A DNA stretch of 39,636 bases from Schleiferilactobacillus perolens DSM 12744 (GTDB lineage: Bacteria > Bacillota > Bacilli > Lactobacillales > Lactobacillaceae): positions 1-39,636 of the forward strand of contig NZ_AZEC01000021.1 of the NCBI RefSeq assembly GCF_001435585.1, given 5' to 3'. Shown here piece by piece: positions 35,796-39,636 of this stretch. Made by a program: the position numbers and the translations under genes. The notes below the pieces were generated by a model, which saw nothing but the letters and a program-made list of their open reading frames with translations, did no database searches and was not told where the DNA came from. Each line of letters starts with the position of its first letter. The first letter of the stretch is position 1.

Positions 35796-36098
35796 TCAGT
35801 TTAGCAACCAACTTTGGTGAATGATTCGGTCGAGTATCGCGATTAGTAAAAGCGACCCTAACGGCAGAATCAAATTGATCTTGTCCCATCCCGATATGGG
35901 ACGGTGGTTCTTTCTCGACTCATACAAAAAATCAATGGCGAAATAAACTTGGATAAAAACCAAGAACCAAAATCCCCAGTTTGACTTTGCCCAGCGAGTC
36001 GATGGTTCTTGGTTGTAGAAGCTAGTTATCGAAAATGCGATCAGCATTAAGACCATGAGCTTAGATTGTGTCGAAAACTGGTGTAAGAATTTTCGCAT
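35796..36098 (-). CDS. Small membrane protein, unknown function
   Basis: 100 residues; ATG 36096-36098 has GAGGTG upstream. Three hydrophobic segments (KLMVLMLIAFSITSFY, FWFLVFIQVYFAIDFLY, LILPLGSLLLIAILDRIIH). No family recognised. A putative promoter TTACAG-17-TATGTT lies about 50-80 bases upstream on the - strand. It is one of several stand-alone small membrane proteins in the right third of the window. Confidence 0.6.
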   Translation of the reverse strand: MRKFLHQFSTQSKLMVLMLIAFSITSFYNQEPSTRWAKSNWGFWFLVFIQVYFAIDFLYESRKNHRPISGWDKINLILPLGSLLLIAILDRIIHQSWLLN

Positions 36099-36418
36099 TG
36101 CTGAACACCTCGGTGTCTGACGAAGAGCGGCTCACTCACGTTAAACATATTGTATCAGGACCAGAACTGTAAGCGCGAGTAAACGGCTCACCCGATTTTT
36201 TTACTTTTGAGTTAGCATTACAATGTGGCTTTTTAACTCAGAAAATTTATTCAGCGGATACGCACCTGTCTTGTTGAAGTTGCCCCTTTGACCGATGTAC
36301 AGCGATGCCAGCGCTTTGTATAATGCTCATAATCAGTGCGCGGCATGGGTGAATGACAATGCTAAAGCAGCGAGTTAGATGCATTGACAAGTCAATCAAT
36401 TGAGAAAGGTGAACACGA
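36099..36418. promoter_or_regulatory. 320-base spacer with divergent promoters and a hairpin
   Basis: A + strand promoter candidate: -35 TGTACA (36296-36301), 17-base spacer, -10 TATAAT (36319-36324), giving a leader of about 90 bases for the peptidase gene. A hairpin TGAGTTA/TAACTCA lies at 36208-36240. The leftward promoter of the small membrane protein is described with that gene. No gene was seen in the spacer. Confidence 0.5.
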
Positions 36419-37768
36419 ATGAAACTGGATATGGACAGCATGACGAAGTGGCAAGGGATATTACAAAAAATGGGACCGCGGTTGACCGCGACAGATAACC
36501 ACAATCGATTTATACAATTTGTAAAGGACCAAATTACAGATCTTGGTTTTCCAATAAAGCGATTTCCCTTTACGATCAACCGCTGTATTCAAGATACATA
36601 TCAGTTGCAAAATGATGTGACAGGAGAATCGATCCCTACGCTTGGGCCAGTGCCATACTCAGGCATCACGACTTCCCGTGGGGTAAGTGGACCGCTTAGA
36701 TTTTATCACGCCAAAAACGATTCAAAAATGAAAGGAAAAATTACCGTGATTAAGGTTAACAACCTATCGTTACCGACTTTCCTTTTGCTTCAAAAAATTG
36801 CTAAATATCCCAACGATGCCCGTTTAGCCTATAAAATGAGACATCCGCTGGTTGCTGCAACGCTGGTTTTAAATAAGATACAGGCCGCTAAAGACAATGG
36901 TGCAGTTGCCGTGATTCTAGTATGGCATAAAATCAGTGCGGAGCTTGCGAAAGACGAGGTGCTTCCTTTCACCAATGGGTATCTTGGCATTCCCGGTATT
37001 TGGGTCCATGAACAGCAAGCGAGTGTTCTAAAAAAGATTAGTCAGCAAAAGACGACTGTGCGATTAACCATGCCTGGCAGTTATCAAACCAATATACCAA
37101 CAGAGTCATTTGCAGTCATTATTCAGGGACGCCAAGCGGATCGGCAAATTTTTATCAACACCCATACTGATGGGCCCAACGATATCGAAGAAAACGGATC
37201 GATTGCTCTATTAACTATTTTGAAGGCCATCAAAGACTATCATTTGCAATTTGAAAACACGCTGGTATTCGGATTTACCAGCGGCCATTTTCAAATACCG
37301 CAAAGCGGAATTTTGGGCAGACAGGCCACTTCCAGACTACTACGGGACTTCGAGGCGGATGCGGCCAGTCAAAACATATCAATCAAGAAAGTGCTGGGGT
37401 TAACTGTTGAGCATCTTGGCGGTGCAGAGTATGTGGATGATGCTAAGCAGGGAACGTTGAAATTAAAGAGTCCCTATGATCCGATGTATATCTACGCGTC
37501 GAACAAAAACAATCAGGACTTGGTTAAAAACTGTCAGCACGCGGTTAAACCCCATGGTCAATATTTCACGCTCAAACCGCGAAAATCGTCTTATTTTGGT
37601 GAGGGGCAGCCATTATTTCAAGATGGCTGGCCAACGATTTCGTTTATCGGCATGCCTTTGGCGTTATGCCAGTATCCATCAGCCAAAACGGAACCGAATA
37701 TTGAGCAGATGTATACGCAAACTAATTTGATATTTCGAATTCTGAGTGCGGCTGACAAACAGCTTTAA
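36419..37768 (+). CDS. M28-like zinc peptidase family protein with atypical ligand motifs
   Basis: 449 residues without signal peptide or membrane segment, so cytoplasmic. A central segment (about 110-225) resembles a PA-type insertion (KGKITVIKVNN, AKDNGAVAVILVW, LGIPGIWVHEQQ). The catalytic-like part has INTHTDGPNDIEENGSIALL, FGFTSGHF and LTVEHLGG. In ordinary M28 aminopeptidases the ligands come from HxD, a D, a pair of E and a later H. Here HTD is present, but the usual GEE block is replaced by TSGH and the following motif is VEHLGG. This variant pattern is coherent and may define its own subfamily, so activity is possible but uncertain. ATG 36419 has GAAAGGTG upstream. Composition is AT-rich compared with core genes. 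Confidence 0.65.
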   Translation: MKLDMDSMTKWQGILQKMGPRLTATDNHNRFIQFVKDQITDLGFPIKRFPFTINRCIQDTYQLQNDVTGESIPTLGPVPYSGITTSRGVSGPLRFYHAKNDSKMKGKITVIKVNNLSLPTFLLLQKIAKYPNDARLAYKMRHPLVAATLVLNKIQAAKDNGAVAVILVWHKISAELAKDEVLPFTNGYLGIPGIWVHEQQASVLKKISQQKTTVRLTMPGSYQTNIPTESFAVIIQGRQADRQIFINTHTDGPNDIEENGSIALLTILKAIKDYHLQFENTLVFGFTSGHFQIPQSGILGRQATSRLLRDFEADAASQNISIKKVLGLTVEHLGGAEYVDDAKQGTLKLKSPYDPMYIYASNKNNQDLVKNCQHAVKPHGQYFTLKPRKSSYFGEGQPLFQDGWPTISFIGMPLALCQYPSAKTEPNIEQMYTQTNLIFRILSAADKQL

Positions 37769-37804
37769 ACTAGTTTCGAAGTTGGATGAAATCACGGAAA
37801 AAAG

Positions 37805-37843
37805 AAAAGGCACAATTCTCGTATTATCAGAATTGTGCCTTTT
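37805..37843. terminator. Bidirectional terminator between the peptidase and the reductase
   Basis: Perfect 15-base-pair stem AAAAGGCACAATTCT (37805-37819) with AGAATTGTGCCTTTT (37829-37843); between convergent genes. Confidence 0.88.
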
Positions 37844-37858
37844 GAGTTGGGCAAAAAG

Positions 37859-39517
37859 TTATTTAGGATAAACCAAATCGTTAGGACGCACTGCTTGATA
37901 AAGCTGATAGGCGCCATCCAAATTTTTAACCTGAAAGCCGTGCTGGCGGAGTATGCGTTCTGCAATGTAAGCCCGTTGGCCGCTGCGGCAACTGACGATG
38001 TAGGTTTGTTTTGGATCTAACTCATTCAGCCGATCCCGCAGATCATTAAGGGGAATGTTCACAGAATGGGGAAAATGTCCTTCGGCGATCTCATCGGGGT
38101 CACGCACATCTAATAAGATAGCGCCATTTTTCAAGGCATCCGGTAACTGATACCACTGAATATGCGTGCTCAAACCCTCTGTAATGTTTAAGGCCGCATA
38201 CCCCAGCATATTGACGGGATCTTTCGCAGAACCAAAGGGCGGGGCATAAGTGAGTTCCAGTTCCGGCAAGTCGGCGACGGTCAGGTGGCCCTTGATGGCT
38301 GTCGCCAACACATCGATCCGTTTATCGACACCATCAACGCCCACCCCTTGGGCACCATAAATCTCACCGGTATGCGGATTGAAGATCAATTTCAGATTAA
38401 TGGGTGTGGCTTCTGGATAGTAGGCGGCGTGATTTTTACCCAGGACATGGATGACTGCTACATCCAATCCGGCCTGGCGTGCCGCCCGCTCGCTAAGCCC
38501 GGTGGAGGCGGCGGCTAAATCGAAGACCCGGACAATGGCAGTACCGATGCTGCCGCGATTCCTTTGGGGCAAGCCGGCAATAACATCCGCCACCTGGCGG
38601 CCTTGCCGGTTGGCAGGCGAAGCAAGAGGAATCAAGGCGGGCTGACCGGTGATTTGCTGCGTAACGACGATGGCGTCGCCCACCGCATAGATATTCGGCT
38701 GACTGGTTTGATAGTGGTCATCCACGACGATGCCACCACGCAGGCCCAGCTTAATACCGGCGGCACCGGCCACATCCGTATTGGGCCGCACGCCCACGGA
38801 CAGGATGGTGAGATCAGTGGATAAAGTCGTCCCGTCGCTCAGTTGGGCGGTATGGCCGTCATCCTGTAAAGTCGTTACCGATTGGCCAGTGATGACCCGG
38901 ACATTGTGCGCTTGTAGTTCTTGTTGGACAAAAGCCGCCATTTCCTCATCCAGCGGCGGTAAAACATGGGGTGTTTGTTCGACGATGGTGACCGCCAGTC
39001 CGCGCCGGCGCAGATTTTCAGCGACTTCCAACCCAATGAAACCCGCACCGATGATTAACGCCTGCTTGGGTTGAACTTGGTGCAGAGTAAGCATGATTCT
39101 ATCGAGATCAGGAATACTTCGGAGGACAAATGCATTGGCGGCATCAGCCAGACCGTGAATATCCGGCACCAACGGCTTGGCACCAGGGGCCAAAATGAGC
39201 TTATCGTAGGATTCCGTAAAAGATCGGCCACCGCTGGTCGTGCCACTCACGGTTTGGGTGACCGGATCAATCTTGGTCACCGTATGTTCCGGCCGCACGT
39301 CGAGATTGAACCGCGCCTGCAACTCCGCTGGGGATTCTACGATCAAATCGTCGCGATTACCAATTTCACCAGAAATATAATAAGGCAGACCGCAATTAGC
39401 AAAAGAAACGTAGGGCCCCTTTTCCAGCACCACAATTTGTGCCTGCTCATCCAGCCGCCGCAACCGCGTCGCCGCCGACATCCCACCAGCGACACCACCC
39501 ACAATAACCACTTTCAC
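37859..39517 (-). CDS. cdr: CoA-disulfide reductase/NADH oxidase-like flavoprotein with C-terminal rhodanese domain
   Basis: 552 residues. FAD-binding motif VVIVGGVAGGMSAATRLRRL at the start and the redox cysteine in SFANCGLPYY. A second NAD-binding motif is IIGAGFIGLEVAENL, and the FAD-ribityl motif YAVGDAI is also present. From about residue 450 a rhodanese domain follows (AILLDVRDPDEIAEGHFPHS) with the active cysteine in VSCRSGQRAY. Such fusions reduce CoA disulfide, persulfide or polysulfide with NAD(P)H and handle thiol or sulfur stress. GTG 39515-39517 (giving MKVVIVGG) is chosen because GGAGG is seven bases upstream; a GTG three codons earlier overlaps that site. The remaining 110 bases to the window end hold no recognised gene. 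Confidence 0.9.
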   Translation of the reverse strand: MKVVIVGGVAGGMSAATRLRRLDEQAQIVVLEKGPYVSFANCGLPYYISGEIGNRDDLIVESPAELQARFNLDVRPEHTVTKIDPVTQTVSGTTSGGRSFTESYDKLILAPGAKPLVPDIHGLADAANAFVLRSIPDLDRIMLTLHQVQPKQALIIGAGFIGLEVAENLRRRGLAVTIVEQTPHVLPPLDEEMAAFVQQELQAHNVRVITGQSVTTLQDDGHTAQLSDGTTLSTDLTILSVGVRPNTDVAGAAGIKLGLRGGIVVDDHYQTSQPNIYAVGDAIVVTQQITGQPALIPLASPANRQGRQVADVIAGLPQRNRGSIGTAIVRVFDLAAASTGLSERAARQAGLDVAVIHVLGKNHAAYYPEATPINLKLIFNPHTGEIYGAQGVGVDGVDKRIDVLATAIKGHLTVADLPELELTYAPPFGSAKDPVNMLGYAALNITEGLSTHIQWYQLPDALKNGAILLDVRDPDEIAEGHFPHSVNIPLNDLRDRLNELDPKQTYIVSCRSGQRAYIAERILRQHGFQVKNLDGAYQLYQAVRPNDLVYPK

Positions 39518-39636
39518 ACCAATCACCCTCCGCTTTCGTTTTCTTTATCATACCGTATCTGGAATTAAATACAGTGGGACTGAACTTTGAATTTCGGATT
39601 CCCATAAATATAGTGCCAAGTGCGGAGCAATCGGAG

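Noticed and set aside
36384-36400. TTGACAAGTCAA near 36386 as a promoter -35
   Set aside because: No -10 at a suitable distance; it is a short palindrome just before the gene.
39600-39636. CCAAGTGCGG at the window end as a third copy of the hairpin repeat
   Set aside because: Only about eight bases match the tip and the sequence is cut off by the window end.

Overview
The window is a chromosomal segment of a low-GC Gram-positive bacterium, most likely a member of Lactobacillaceae with fairly balanced base composition. The evidence is the gene order around the replication origin (mnmG, mnmE, jag, yidC, rnpA, rpmH | oriC | dnaA, dnaN, yaaA, recF, gyrB, gyrA), strong AGGAGG-type ribosome binding sites, frequent TTG/GTG starts, and the accessory content (Rgg-type regulators, ABC-2 exporters, HicAB, small secreted proteins with small membrane partners). 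The genus cannot be fixed from the sequence alone.

Layout. 1-300 is the right end of an IS200/IS605-type element with the 3' end of tnpB. It abuts a short UvrA-like double-ABC ATPase (413-2692). 2733-5356 is a divergent module of an Rgg-like regulator and a one-gene ABC exporter, with the exporter interrupted by an in-frame TAG. 5446-11769 is the leftward core block mnmG-mnmE / jag / yidC-rnpA-rpmH. An unusually large hairpin repeat (11430-11541), with a second partial copy beside it, lies between rnpA and rpmH. oriC is bipartite: a DnaA-box cluster upstream of dnaA (11936-12271), and a second cluster between dnaA and dnaN with a DnaA-trio-like tract and an AT-rich unwinding region (13742-13855). 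The rightward core block dnaA-dnaN-yaaA-recF-gyrB-gyrA fills 12339-21487.

Beyond gyrA a second Rgg-like regulator/ABC exporter module (21538-24079) has the same layout as the first one; this copy is intact. From 24.1 kb the region is accessory. It holds a small ORF with an antitoxin-like start, a small membrane protein, an ArsR-type regulator divergent from a three-gene ABC-2 exporter, and two copies of a two-gene cassette (28544-29398 and 31002-32066). Each cassette encodes a secreted protein with a shared N-terminal region and an unrelated C-terminal part, followed by a tiny multi-pass membrane protein. A 2-hydroxyacid dehydrogenase lies between the cassettes and a decayed ABC-2 permease follows them. 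More small membrane proteins, a HicAB toxin-antitoxin pair, a 14-helix MFS exporter, an M28-like peptidase and a CoA-disulfide reductase/rhodanese fusion complete the window.

The best candidate for an undescribed system is the pair of secreted-protein/membrane-protein cassettes. They look like secreted toxins or bacteriocin-like effectors with a common N-terminal leader module, divergent effector domains and cognate membrane immunity proteins. That function is inference; the architecture is directly visible. The second most unusual signals are the two hairpin repeats in the rpmH-rnpA spacer and the duplicated regulator/exporter modules on either side of the origin.
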